NCBI GenBank assembly: GCA_017303895.1
Contig: JAFLBF010000015.1
Span: 17,860 to 81,859, forward strand
DNA from: Bacteroidota bacterium
GTDB lineage: Bacteria; Bacteroidota; Bacteroidia; 2-12-FULL-35-15
Direction: 5' to 3'
DNA: 64,000 bases
Below the pieces are notes generated by a model that was not told where the DNA came from, made no database searches, and was given only the letters and a program-made list of their open reading frames with translations. A program made the position numbers and the translations under genes. Positions 33,029 to 40,794 of the stretch are shown here, in pieces (positions within the stretch are counted from its first letter, which is position 1; every line of letters starts with the position of its first letter).

Positions 33029-34927
33029 TTAGTTGGTCGTCATTTTATTGTTGATCAAACTTTGCTCATAGGTTTGTATCATGGCTTTGATCTTTTCTTC
33101 CATTGTACGGAGCATTTGTTTTTCTGTTGCTCTCAGGTCTTTTTTAAGCGTACTGTCTTTTTGATAGTTATACAAAGCCAATGAATTGTTCCCATCAAAT
33201 TCCAAAACATAAGCTCCCTCAATGAGTTGATAAAAATTGTTGTTATAGGTCAAGCTGGGCTGTTTTTTGAGAGAATCAAGACTATTGTGTCCAAAGGCGA
33301 AATACTTTTTAGGATAACCCAAATAGTTGAGAACAGTCGGCATGATATCAAGCTGTTGTGTAACAGTAGAATCGACCCCTTTTAGGTCGCTATTGGCTTT
33401 ATAATAAACGATAGGTATGGCGTGACTACCAATTAAATTGGAGTAGAAGGCATCTCCGGAAATACCGGTATGGTCTGCACAAAGCACAAATAGGGTGTTG
33501 TTGTACCAGGGCATTTTTTTAGCTGTTTCAAAAAAACGTCTTAATGAATAATCGGTATAAGCAACACTTTTTAAAATGGGCAGGTCGCCTTCTTTGAATT
33601 TGCCTTCATACTTCTTTGGTACTTCAAAAGGGTGATGCGATGAAAGAGTAAAAAGAGTAGAGAAAAAAGGTTGTGGCATTTCATTCGATCTTTTAGCCAC
33701 ATATTGCATAAATTCTTCATCCCATATCCCCCAGTTGCCATCATAATCACTTTCATCATTGTATTCTTTTCTGCCATAGTATTGCTCATAACCTGCCAGG
33801 CGGGCAAAGGCATCAAATCCCATCGTGCCATTGGTGCCTCCATGAAAAAATGCGGTCCGGTATCCTTCCGACCTTAATGTGGAGGCCAGACTGTTCATAT
33901 TATTACTTCCATAAGGAGAAGTGATATATGCTTCATCCATCCAGGTAGGAATGCTGGCGATGATAGCAGGCACTCCTTCAATCGATTTTTTTCCGTTGGA
34001 AAAGGCATTCGGGAAGACCAGACTTTCCGACATCAAAGAGTCAAGAAAAGGGGTGAACCCTTTTTGACGATGGTTAATGGCTCCAATGTATTCTTTGGAA
34101 AAACTCTCCAAAATGATCAGGAATACATTCATTTTTTGGAATTCTTTTTTCCCGGCAGGATGAATATGAGTATAGTGTTTTATGAGGTCTGCTTCATTTA
34201 CGTAATAATTGTGCGGCTCAATGGTTTTCAGGTCGAGGGTTTTCAGGATGGAGAAGGGCGTGCTGATCACCAAAGGTACATTCTGAGAGCTGGTATATTG
34301 AGCTGCATCCACCGCATTGATCGGCTTTAATTGAAAACCTCCACGGTAAACAAGCAAGGCCAGTGGAATGCCGGCAATAAATACGGCTGTTTGGATCAGG
34401 AAGTCCTTTTTTGACCAGGTAGGAATAATGGTTTTAGCTTTGCCGTAAAAGCGGATCAGAAGGTAGCTCAAGCCCAGCCAGATCAGAAAAACATACCAAT
34501 AATCTGTAAAAAAGGTCGGAATGAGTTCAAACAGGTCATTCCCGATCTCCCCGCCAAAAAAATGGAAGACATCAGCAGTGGTCCGTTTTAATGTAAATGG
34601 GAAATAAACCAAGTCAACACAGTTGGCTAGTATGCCAATGCTGTTCGGGATAATAAAGAGCCATTTCAGGAACAATTGATAGCCTTTTTTATATCGAAAA
34701 GTGAAGGGTAGAAGCCATAGGAGGATGAATAAGCTATTCAGGAGTACGAGCACCGAAAGGTCGAATTTGACAGAAACGGCAAAAATGTACAACAGCTCCC
34801 CAATTCCCAGTTCCTGAAAGTGATGCTGGTTAAAAAGATAGAAAAGGAAACGGCATACCCCATAAATAAAGAGCAGAAGGAGTAGTTTTCTCCCCAATTC
34901 ACGTGCATGTTGATGCCATTTTTCCAT
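33029..34927 (-). CDS. Membrane sulfatase / LTA synthase-like phosphotransferase
   Basis: 632 residues from the ATG at 34927; an upstream TTG at 34945 lies beyond a TAGCTTTG promoter box (34934-34941). Five membrane helices occupy the first about 200 residues; then an alkaline-phosphatase-superfamily catalytic domain (about 260-600): VFLIILESFSKEYIG (metal-binding Glu), FSNGKKSIEGVPA (nucleophile position, Ser where LtaS has Thr), LCADHTGISGD (metal Asp/His) and SHAIPIVYY. It transfers phosphoglycerol- or phosphoethanolamine-like groups on the periplasmic side. Exact donor unknown. Confidence 0.9.
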   Translation of the reverse strand: MEKWHQHARELGRKLLLLLFIYGVCRFLFYLFNQHHFQELGIGELLYIFAVSVKFDLSVLVLLNSLFILLWLLPFTFRYKKGYQLFLKWLFIIPNSIGILANCVDLVYFPFTLKRTTADVFHFFGGEIGNDLFELIPTFFTDYWYVFLIWLGLSYLLIRFYGKAKTIIPTWSKKDFLIQTAVFIAGIPLALLVYRGGFQLKPINAVDAAQYTSSQNVPLVISTPFSILKTLDLKTIEPHNYYVNEADLIKHYTHIHPAGKKEFQKMNVFLIILESFSKEYIGAINHRQKGFTPFLDSLMSESLVFPNAFSNGKKSIEGVPAIIASIPTWMDEAYITSPYGSNNMNSLASTLRSEGYRTAFFHGGTNGTMGFDAFARLAGYEQYYGRKEYNDESDYDGNWGIWDEEFMQYVAKRSNEMPQPFFSTLFTLSSHHPFEVPKKYEGKFKEGDLPILKSVAYTDYSLRRFFETAKKMPWYNNTLFVLCADHTGISGDAFYSNLIGSHAIPIVYYKANSDLKGVDSTVTQQLDIMPTVLNYLGYPKKYFAFGHNSLDSLKKQPSLTYNNNFYQLIEGAYVLEFDGNNSLALYNYQKDSTLKKDLRATEKQMLRTMEEKIKAMIQTYEQSLINNKMTTN

Positions 34928-34933
34928 TGTCTG

Positions 34934-34941
34934 CAAAGCTA
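34934..34941 (-). promoter_or_regulatory. -7 box of sulfatase operon, near-leaderless
   Basis: TAGCTTTG on the minus strand ends 6 bases before the ATG at 34927; it decides the start. Confidence 0.6.
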
Positions 34942-35020
34942 ACAAAATCTACCTGCATTTTGGAAGGTGAAGGGAAAGGATGGGGGCTGAAAAAAATATT
35001 TTACAAAATTTTAACATTTT

Positions 35021-35053
35021 TTTGCATAGTATCAAAAAATAAATATACATTTG
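35021..35053 (+). promoter_or_regulatory. Full Bacteroidota promoter (-33 TTTG, -7 TACATTTG)
   Basis: TTTG at 35021-35024, 21-base spacer, TACATTTG at 35046-35053. Both parts match the consensus, making this the best promoter in the window. It drives the small lipoprotein at 35086. Confidence 0.8.
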
Positions 35054-35085
35054 CGCAAATTTTAATTAAAATCACAAACAAAAAA

Positions 35086-35346
35086 ATGAAAAAAGTATTT
35101 ACATTAGTTGCTGTAGCTACATTATCTTTAGTAGCTTGCGGACCGTCAGCTGAAGAAAAAGCTGCTGCTGAAAAAGCAAAACAAGATTCAATCCAAGCGT
35201 ACAATGATGCAGAAGCTGCAAAAGCTGCTGCTGAACAACAACGTATCGCTGACTCAACTGCTGCTGCTGCTGCTGAAGCTGAAGCTAAGCGTGTTGCTGA
35301 CTCAACTGCTGCTGCTGAAGCAGAAAAAGGTGGTAAAAAGAAATAA
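35086..35346 (+). CDS. Small Ala/Glu/Lys-rich lipoprotein
   Basis: 86 residues. Lipoprotein signal MKKVFTLVAVATLSLVACGPS, then a repetitive charged helix (AEEKAAAEKAKQDSIQA, ADSTAAAAAEAEAKRVADST) and a basic end GGKKK. The ADSTAAA unit occurs twice, about 24 residues apart. Likely an abundant outer-membrane lipoprotein forming a coiled coil, by analogy with Lpp-like proteins; that is inference. Strong promoter and terminator on both sides suggest high expression. Confidence 0.85.
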   Translation: MKKVFTLVAVATLSLVACGPSAEEKAAAEKAKQDSIQAYNDAEAAKAAAEQQRIADSTAAAAAEAEAKRVADSTAAAEAEKGGKKK

Positions 35347-35361
35347 TTTTCTTTTCATCGA

Positions 35362-35396
35362 GAAAAAAAGGAGCGAATTATTCGCTCTTTTTTTTT
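35362..35396 (+). terminator. Terminator of small lipoprotein gene
   Basis: A-run, stem GAGCGAA / TTCGCTC with a TTA loop, then nine or more Ts. Confidence 0.9.
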
Positions 35397-35491
35397 GCCT
35401 TTTATCCAGCCTTTTTAACACTTATCCCATTTCCAGCCCTTAATAAAAGTTAAAAGATGTTATTTGTATCTTTTCAAATACAAATACGTTA

Positions 35492-35499
35492 TACTTTTG
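35492..35499 (+). promoter_or_regulatory. -7 box of outer-membrane receptor gene
   Basis: TACTTTTG, exact TAnnTTTG, 14 bases before the ATG at 35514; excludes the earlier in-frame ATG at 35457. Confidence 0.65.
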
Positions 35500-35513
35500 G
35501 CCAAATTCAATTT

Positions 35514-38249
35514 ATGCGTAAAGTTTTATTCTTACTCTGTTTCCTTGTCACGCTAAGCTCTTTTGCTCAAAAAATGAGCATTTCGGGAACAGTGCAGGAT
35601 ACCATTGCAAAAATCCCTCTTAAAAATGCGGTTGCTATGGCGGTTAGGATCAAAGACTCAGTTCTGGTATCATTTGCCCGTACGGATGCCAATGGTCGTT
35701 TTGAGTTAAAAGATCTGAAGATCGATACCGTTCAGGTGATCGTATCAAACCCTGCCTTTGGGGATCAGTACTATTATGTATTTGGAAGTCAGGCGAATCA
35801 TGAATTCGATTTTGGAAAGATCATCCTGCCACCTAAAACGCAGCAATTGAACGAGGTGGTGATCTATGCCTTTAAAGATCCTGTCTATTATAAAGGCGAT
35901 ACCCTGGTGTATTCGGCTGACTCATTTAAAGTGAAACCCAACGCTACGGTAGAAGATCTTTTGAAAAAATTACCCGGCATTAAGGTCGATGCTCAGGGCA
36001 AGATCACCTCTCAGGGAAAAGAGATCAGCCAGGTATTGGTGGATGGGGATGAATTTTTTGGCTCCGACCCGACAGTCGCTACCCGCAATTTGGCAGCGAA
36101 TGGAGTGGAATCGGTGCAGGTGTACGAGAAAAAAGATGAAAATGCCACCGAAGGAGGAACTGAAACAGTCCAGGTAATGAACTTGAAATTGAAAGATGAA
36201 GCCAAAAAAGGATATTTTGGAAAGATTTCGGGTGCTTCCGATTTTCAAAAGTATCACGAAGGGGAGATATTAGCCAACCGTTTTAATAAACAGCAGAAAG
36301 TCTCCTTTTTTGCACTGGGAAGTAATACTCCCCGTTCCTCATTCGATTGGGGCGATGTATATAAATATGGTTTGGATAATGAAATGAACATGATGACCAA
36401 TGATGAGGGTGAAACCTATTGGTATGGAAATAATGGCGTGCAAGGAGTTCCTCAGTCGTTCAAATCCGGATTCTATTATGCAGACAGATTAGGTAAAAAG
36501 ACAAAATTAAATTTAAACTATACCTATAATAATAATACGCTAAATGCCAATTCCTCCACACGTTCACAATACTTTTTAAGTGATACCAGCTATGTGACGG
36601 AGAATGAATCCTTCAGTTCTCAAAAAACAGAATCGCATACAGTAAATTTTGGAATAGTTCAAACGATCGATTCATTGACTGATCTTGAAATTAGACCCAA
36701 ACTGGTGACCAACTCAACCAATACAAAGAGCATTACTGATAATTTATTTAAAACATCTACCGATTCGCTTACACGCGAAAATGAAGTAGAAAATACGAAC
36801 AAGGCAAAAGGTTTCGACTTGAGTGCCAATGCAAAACTGACCAAACGTTTTAAAAAGAAAGACCGTTTATTGCTATTCAATTATTCTTTTAATCAGAAGG
36901 AAGACGATGCCGAAGGAATTTTGAAATCTTACAATACATACTATTCCGGATTTATACTTCCTAACGATACGGTAAATCAGAAAAAAGAGAACCGGAGTGA
37001 CAGGCAAGTGCATAATGCCAAACTTACGTTTACAGAGCCTTTGACTAAAAAGATCAAAGTAGAACTGGAGTATGTATTCAATTACAATAATAGTTTGCAA
37101 AATAAAAAAGCCTTAAACTTTTTTAATGGAGAATATTCAGTGAATGATTCTGTATTCAGTAATAATTTTGAAAATATGCAATTGTTCAACAGAGCGGGTT
37201 TAAAGTTTATTTATGAAACTAAGAAAATACGCTTTGCAATTGGATCTAAAGCACAACAAACAGAATTGAACAGCCACAATCTAATTTCTGATGGGAGAGT
37301 TAAATATACCGGCAGTGCCATTCTTCCTTTCCTTTCGTATATGTATCGCTTTAGTGAGAATAGCCGTTATACTTTTTCATATTACACATTTGCTAATCAG
37401 CCTACTATTAATCAATTACAGCCGGTGCAGGACAATACCAATCCGAACCGGGTTATAGTTGGTAATACAGCTTTAAAACCTAGTTATAACAATCACTTTG
37501 AAATGAGTTATAATGTTTATAAGCCGATTACAGGAAGATATGTTTGGGCGAATGTGAATTTTGATCTCGTGAATAATGCATTTGCCAATTCTTCCAATTT
37601 TGATAGTATCGGTAGAACCGTTTCTCAAACGATCAATGTGGATGGGAATTACAATGGTAACTTTTATGTAGGTGCAGGCTTGCCGGTGTTGGGTGGCTTG
37701 ATCAAGTTTGATCCGAATGTATATGGAAATTATAATAACTATAGCAATTTTGTAAATGGTGCTGAGAATAAAACACAAGCTTCCAGTTTGAATGTTGGAT
37801 TAGATATCAGTTTACAAACCGATTCGATCGAGTTTAGTATTGGAGGGAATTACAACTGGAATCAAACACAATCGAGTTTAAATCCAAATTCCAATAAACC
37901 GTATTCAAGTCAGTATTTAAGTGCAGACTTCAGATGGATACTTCCTCTGAAATTTGTATTTGAAACGGATGCGGAGTACACGATCAACAGTCAGCGTACC
38001 CAAGGTTATAATATCAATTATGTGATCTGGAATGCGAAATTGAGTAAAGCCTTTTTGAAAAATGAAAATTTGATCCTTGCTTTTGAAGCCAATGATATGT
38101 TGAATCAGAACATAAGCACAAACCGTTCGATACAGGATAATAGTATCACGGATACTAAGACCAATGTGATCAGCCGTTATTTTTTATTAAGAGCAACATT
38201 TAAGTTTAACAGTACTAAAACAAAAGAAACAGATGATTATGGATGGTAA
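35514..38249 (+). CDS. TonB-dependent receptor-like outer-membrane beta-barrel protein
   Basis: 911 residues from the ATG at 35514, which precedes the signal peptide (MRKVLFLLCFLVTLSSFAQ). Order: carboxypeptidase-regulatory-like beta domain (about 20-115), plug-like region (about 120-230, YKGDTLVYSADSFKVKPNA, VEDLLKKLPGIKVDAQG, QVLVDGDEFFGSDP), then a long beta-barrel in the OMP_b-brl_3 style. No TonB-box consensus is recognised, and no SusD partner is nearby, so glycan uptake is not indicated. The last 17 bases overlap the next gene. Such receptor plus GLPGLI pairs recur in Bacteroidota. Confidence 0.88.
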   Translation: MRKVLFLLCFLVTLSSFAQKMSISGTVQDTIAKIPLKNAVAMAVRIKDSVLVSFARTDANGRFELKDLKIDTVQVIVSNPAFGDQYYYVFGSQANHEFDFGKIILPPKTQQLNEVVIYAFKDPVYYKGDTLVYSADSFKVKPNATVEDLLKKLPGIKVDAQGKITSQGKEISQVLVDGDEFFGSDPTVATRNLAANGVESVQVYEKKDENATEGGTETVQVMNLKLKDEAKKGYFGKISGASDFQKYHEGEILANRFNKQQKVSFFALGSNTPRSSFDWGDVYKYGLDNEMNMMTNDEGETYWYGNNGVQGVPQSFKSGFYYADRLGKKTKLNLNYTYNNNTLNANSSTRSQYFLSDTSYVTENESFSSQKTESHTVNFGIVQTIDSLTDLEIRPKLVTNSTNTKSITDNLFKTSTDSLTRENEVENTNKAKGFDLSANAKLTKRFKKKDRLLLFNYSFNQKEDDAEGILKSYNTYYSGFILPNDTVNQKKENRSDRQVHNAKLTFTEPLTKKIKVELEYVFNYNNSLQNKKALNFFNGEYSVNDSVFSNNFENMQLFNRAGLKFIYETKKIRFAIGSKAQQTELNSHNLISDGRVKYTGSAILPFLSYMYRFSENSRYTFSYYTFANQPTINQLQPVQDNTNPNRVIVGNTALKPSYNNHFEMSYNVYKPITGRYVWANVNFDLVNNAFANSSNFDSIGRTVSQTINVDGNYNGNFYVGAGLPVLGGLIKFDPNVYGNYNNYSNFVNGAENKTQASSLNVGLDISLQTDSIEFSIGGNYNWNQTQSSLNPNSNKPYSSQYLSADFRWILPLKFVFETDAEYTINSQRTQGYNINYVIWNAKLSKAFLKNENLILAFEANDMLNQNISTNRSIQDNSITDTKTNVISRYFLLRATFKFNSTKTKETDDYGW

Positions 38250-38961
38250 AAAACGAATTGTACTTTTCCTGTTCTGTGTTTTTGTTGTTGGACTAAAAGC
38301 ACAGATCACACAAGGGAAGATCATTTACGAGCGCAAAACAAATTTGTATAAAAAGTACAAAGATGATGATGTGAAAGAATGGTTGCGTGAAGAGGATAAG
38401 AATAAGGTTGATGTATTTGAATTGTATTTTACCGATTCGAGTTCCGTATTCAAGCCACAGGATAGCGATCTGAAAGAGCGGATGAGTTGGGCTACAAGTA
38501 AAAATGTGGTGTATCAGGAATATGCACAGAATAAACGCTTGACGATAAAAAGTTTATGGGGAGAAAAAATGTATGTGGAAGATACATTGTATAAACGTGA
38601 ATGGAAGATCACAGATAGTAAGCGTGTGATCAGTGGTTACAATTGTAGAAAAGCTATTTGGCAGGCAAATGATAGCACTCGTATTTATGCCTGGTATTGT
38701 GAGGAAATTGTGCCGAGTATCGGGCCTGAAAGTTTTTATGGATTACCGGGAGCCATATTGGGATTAGCGACAGAGGATGGAGGAGTGATCTACTTTGCCA
38801 AAACGATAGAGGTATCGAAACCCACTATGGATGCAGTTATACCGAAAAAAGGGAAAAATAAGATCTATACATCAGCCGAGTTAAAAACGAAGCTGGAAAA
38901 AGATTTTGGTAAGAATCCCTGGGGAAAAGCCATGATCAAAGAAGCCTTTGGGATCTGGTAA
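38233..38961 (+). CDS. GLPGLI family secreted protein
   Basis: 242 residues. Signal peptide then a beta-rich body; the family motif is YGLPGAILGLATEDGG at about 175, with the CRKAIWQANDSTRIYAWYCEEI stretch before it. GLPGLI proteins are periplasmic or surface proteins of unknown function, usually encoded after an outer-membrane receptor, as here: its start overlaps the receptor gene's end by 17 bases, so translation is likely coupled. A second ATG lies two codons inside. Confidence 0.9.
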   Translation: MIMDGKKRIVLFLFCVFVVGLKAQITQGKIIYERKTNLYKKYKDDDVKEWLREEDKNKVDVFELYFTDSSSVFKPQDSDLKERMSWATSKNVVYQEYAQNKRLTIKSLWGEKMYVEDTLYKREWKITDSKRVISGYNCRKAIWQANDSTRIYAWYCEEIVPSIGPESFYGLPGAILGLATEDGGVIYFAKTIEVSKPTMDAVIPKKGKNKIYTSAELKTKLEKDFGKNPWGKAMIKEAFGIW

Positions 38962-39018
38962 TATTATCAAATCAGATGTAAGATTTTTGAATGATCTGTA
39001 TTTATTTTTATGTTGTAA

Positions 39019-39077
39019 AAGTTTCCGGACAGTCAGAATTTCAAAATTTTATCTAAAAAACAACTGTCCGAAAACTT
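39019..39077. repeat. Inverted repeat with 15-bp arms
   Basis: AAGTTTCCGGACAGT (39019-39033) and ACTGTCCGAAAACTT (39063-39077) pair at 14 of 15 positions around an A/T-rich 29-base spacer. No T run follows, so it is not a classic terminator. Might be a mini inverted-repeat element or transposon-end remnant. Confidence 0.55.
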
Positions 39078-39092
39078 ATGAAAAACCATGGC

Positions 39093-39431
39093 TTATTGTT
39101 TTCCACTCAATAGCAGCAGCTCATTAATTTCCACCACCGTATTGTATCGTTTGATCCCTTCTTTGTCGGTATAGGTATTGTGTACCAATTTGCCTTCAAT
39201 AGCTACTTCTGAACCTTTGCTGAGGTGTTTCTCTACGATCTCTGCGGTTTTTCCCCATGCAGTAAGGTTGTGCCATTGTGTTTCTGTTACACGTTCGCCT
39301 TTTGCGTTCTTGTAGGTTTCATTTGTTGCGATCGAAAATTTCGCTAATTTTTTACCGCCTTCTAATTCTTTGATCTCAGGATTCATTCCTAAATTTCCAA
39401 TTAATTGTACTTTGTTTCTTAATGCATTCAT
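39093..39431 (-). CDS. ssb: Short single-stranded DNA-binding protein
   Basis: 112 residues: one OB fold (LRNKVQLIGNLGMNPEIKE, KFSIATNETYKNAKGERV, WHNLTAWGKTAEIVEKHLSKGSEVAIEGKL, YNTVVEINELLLL). It ends directly after the fold (SGKQ) and lacks the disordered linker and acidic tail (usually ending DDDIPF) through which SSB recruits partner proteins. So it may be an accessory paralog rather than the main SSB. Divergent from a Zn-ribbon gene over a repeat-rich 206-base gap. Confidence 0.93.
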   Translation of the reverse strand: MNALRNKVQLIGNLGMNPEIKELEGGKKLAKFSIATNETYKNAKGERVTETQWHNLTAWGKTAEIVEKHLSKGSEVAIEGKLVHNTYTDKEGIKRYNTVVEINELLLLSGKQ

Positions 39432-39464
39432 AATGTCCGATTTTTAATTTTTTGATTTTTTTGG

Positions 39465-39511
39465 TTTGCATCAAACGTGAGAGCGCTCTACTTTTGGTTT
39501 GACGATGCAAA
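39465..39511 (-). promoter_or_regulatory. Stem-loop in the ssb upstream region
   Basis: TTTGCATCAAAC (39465-39476) pairs with GTTTGACGATGCAAA (39497-39511) with a 3-base bulge; the loop holds a perfect palindrome AGAGCGCTCT (39480-39489). A near -7 box (CACCTTTG, minus strand, 39508-39515) overlaps the right arm. Possible operator or 5' UTR structure. Confidence 0.45.
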
Positions 39512-39562
39512 GGTGGGATAGGTCGGCTTGATTAATCGGTTGGTAAGCATTTATAATCGGAT

Positions 39563-39584
39563 ATAAACGTTTATAAACGTTTAT
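39563..39584. promoter_or_regulatory. Two overlapping ATAAACGTTTAT palindromes
   Basis: Perfect 12-bp palindromes at 39563-39574 and 39573-39584, ten bases apart, one helical turn. Placed between ssb and the Zn-ribbon gene; a candidate operator for a dimeric regulator. Confidence 0.5.
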
Positions 39585-39637
39585 TTTTTTAAACGGATAG
39601 TTGTTAAATCAAATAAAATCAATCAATTCAGCGGTTT

Positions 39638-40000
39638 ATGAGTAAAACATGTTTGGAATGTGAAGAAGAAATAAAAGGCAGAGCAGATAAAAAATTTTGC
39701 TCCGATCAATGCCGGAATGCCTATAACAATAAGTTAAAAAGTGGGACTTCCGATTATGTTCGGACTGTAAACAGTGCACTCAAAAAGAACAGAAAGATCC
39801 TCCAGGAATTATTGCCGGAAGCTACCTGCCGGACAACACGTTCTAAATTATTACAAAAAGGTTTTGATTTTAATTTTATGACCAGTTCATACACCAACAG
39901 AAAAAATGCAACCTATTATTTCTGTTATGAATATGGCTATTTACCTCTTGAGAATGATCTTTGTTTTTTGGTCAGACGAAAAGAGTATATGGATAATTGA
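39638..40000 (+). CDS. Zn-ribbon protein with DUF2116-like finger
   Basis: 120 residues. The N-terminus CLECEEEIKGRADKKFCSDQCRNAYNNK holds a C-x2-C...C-x3-C zinc finger of the MYM/FCS-like type, also used by DNA-gyrase-inhibitor-like YacG proteins. The rest (VRTVNSALKKNRKILQELLPE ... FNFMTSSYTNRKNATYYFCYEYGYLPL) is a conserved-looking helical/beta domain I have no name for. Divergent from ssb with palindromes between; a DNA-related role is possible. Confidence 0.75.
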   Translation: MSKTCLECEEEIKGRADKKFCSDQCRNAYNNKLKSGTSDYVRTVNSALKKNRKILQELLPEATCRTTRSKLLQKGFDFNFMTSSYTNRKNATYYFCYEYGYLPLENDLCFLVRRKEYMDN

Positions 40001-40005
40001 TTTTT

Positions 40006-40581
40006 TTATTTGGGCAAGGAAACATTATCGGTTAGGAACCGGTATGTTTTTAATAATGACTCGAATTTTTTAATATTGTTTTGTAAACCGGCATTGCTGC
40101 GTGAAGTAATGATGATCATGGCTACTCCTTTCTTTTCACCAATGTAAGCCACCCGTTCAAAATTTTTATTCTCTTCATCCAGATAATCATAGATCAATGC
40201 TGTTTTTTTTGTTTTGCCCATTTTTATCGGCTTTTGTTTGATGATCTTGATCTTGGGAGCATTGGTGGTAAATTGAACACTGTCATATTTGATCATTACG
40301 TACACATCTTCATTTTTTGTGCTGTCATAACTCGAAAAGGTGGTGTACATGACTGTTTCAGCATCGGCCCAGGTTTCTCCCTTGGGATAAAACACAGCCA
40401 TCAATCCTTCCTGCAAAGCACTTTCATTATCCAATACCCAGCCGCTTGGTGCTGTTAAAAAATAAGAATGGTTGGGACCATATACCAAACCGGAATTGTT
40501 TTTTAAGCTATCCTTTTGAGCAAAAAGAAAAGCTAGGTTAAAAAAGAATAAAGTGCTAAGCAGTAGTTTTTTCATTTTCAT
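40006..40581 (-). CDS. Small secreted protein, unknown
   Basis: 191 residues. Signal peptide (MKMKKLLLSTLFFFNLAFLFAQ). Mature region has an alpha/beta pattern (SYFLTAPSGWVLDNESALQEGLMAVFYPKGETW ... AMIIITSRSNAGLQNNIKKFESLLKTYRFL) that resembles periplasmic PsbP/Mog1-like folds. No function claimed. Its ATG overlaps by four bases (ATGA) the stop of a 45-residue membrane protein gene, which supports this start over the ATG two codons in. Confidence 0.72.
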   Translation of the reverse strand: MKMKKLLLSTLFFFNLAFLFAQKDSLKNNSGLVYGPNHSYFLTAPSGWVLDNESALQEGLMAVFYPKGETWADAETVMYTTFSSYDSTKNEDVYVMIKYDSVQFTTNAPKIKIIKQKPIKMGKTKKTALIYDYLDEENKNFERVAYIGEKKGVAMIIITSRSNAGLQNNIKKFESLLKTYRFLTDNVSLPK

Positions 40582-40715
40582 TTAATGTTTTTAGCAGCCT
40601 TCATCAACTCACATTTATCACAGGCCTGCTTTTTTTTGATACTACCATATATTCTGTATGCCACATAAGCAACAGCTAACAAAACAATTCCATATACTGC
40701 CAGTTCTTGTATCAT
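40578..40715 (-). CDS. 45-residue membrane protein, FeoB-associated-like
   Basis: One membrane helix (AVYGIVLLAVAYVAYRIY) followed by a basic stretch and a CDKC pair (KKKQACDKCELMKAAKNIK). Layout matches the small 'FeoB-associated Cys-rich membrane protein' class common in Bacteroidota, but there is only one CxxC and no feo gene nearby, so the name is tentative. It has tandem -7 boxes 8 bases upstream and an ATGA overlap with the next gene, together good evidence that it is real. Confidence 0.65.
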   Translation of the reverse strand: MIQELAVYGIVLLAVAYVAYRIYGSIKKKQACDKCELMKAAKNIK

Positions 40716-40723
40716 TTACCCTG

Positions 40724-40741
40724 CAAAATTACGCAAAATTA
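40724..40741 (-). promoter_or_regulatory. Tandem -7 boxes
   Basis: TAATTTTG occurs twice on the minus strand (40731-40724 and 40741-40734), exactly 10 bases apart; both match TAnnTTTG. The nearer one ends 8 bases before the ATG at 40715. Confidence 0.55.
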
Positions 40742-40794
40742 TAGGCCTTTAAGTCCTTATTTTTAATAATTTTACATCCGTTAAATTGAATTCT

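Noticed and set aside
34943..34945. TTG start six codons upstream for the sulfatase gene
   Set aside because: It lies upstream of the TAGCTTTG promoter box, so it would not be transcribed from it.
38962..39092. Transcription terminator after the GLPGLI gene
   Set aside because: The inverted repeat has a 29-base A/T-rich loop and no T run.
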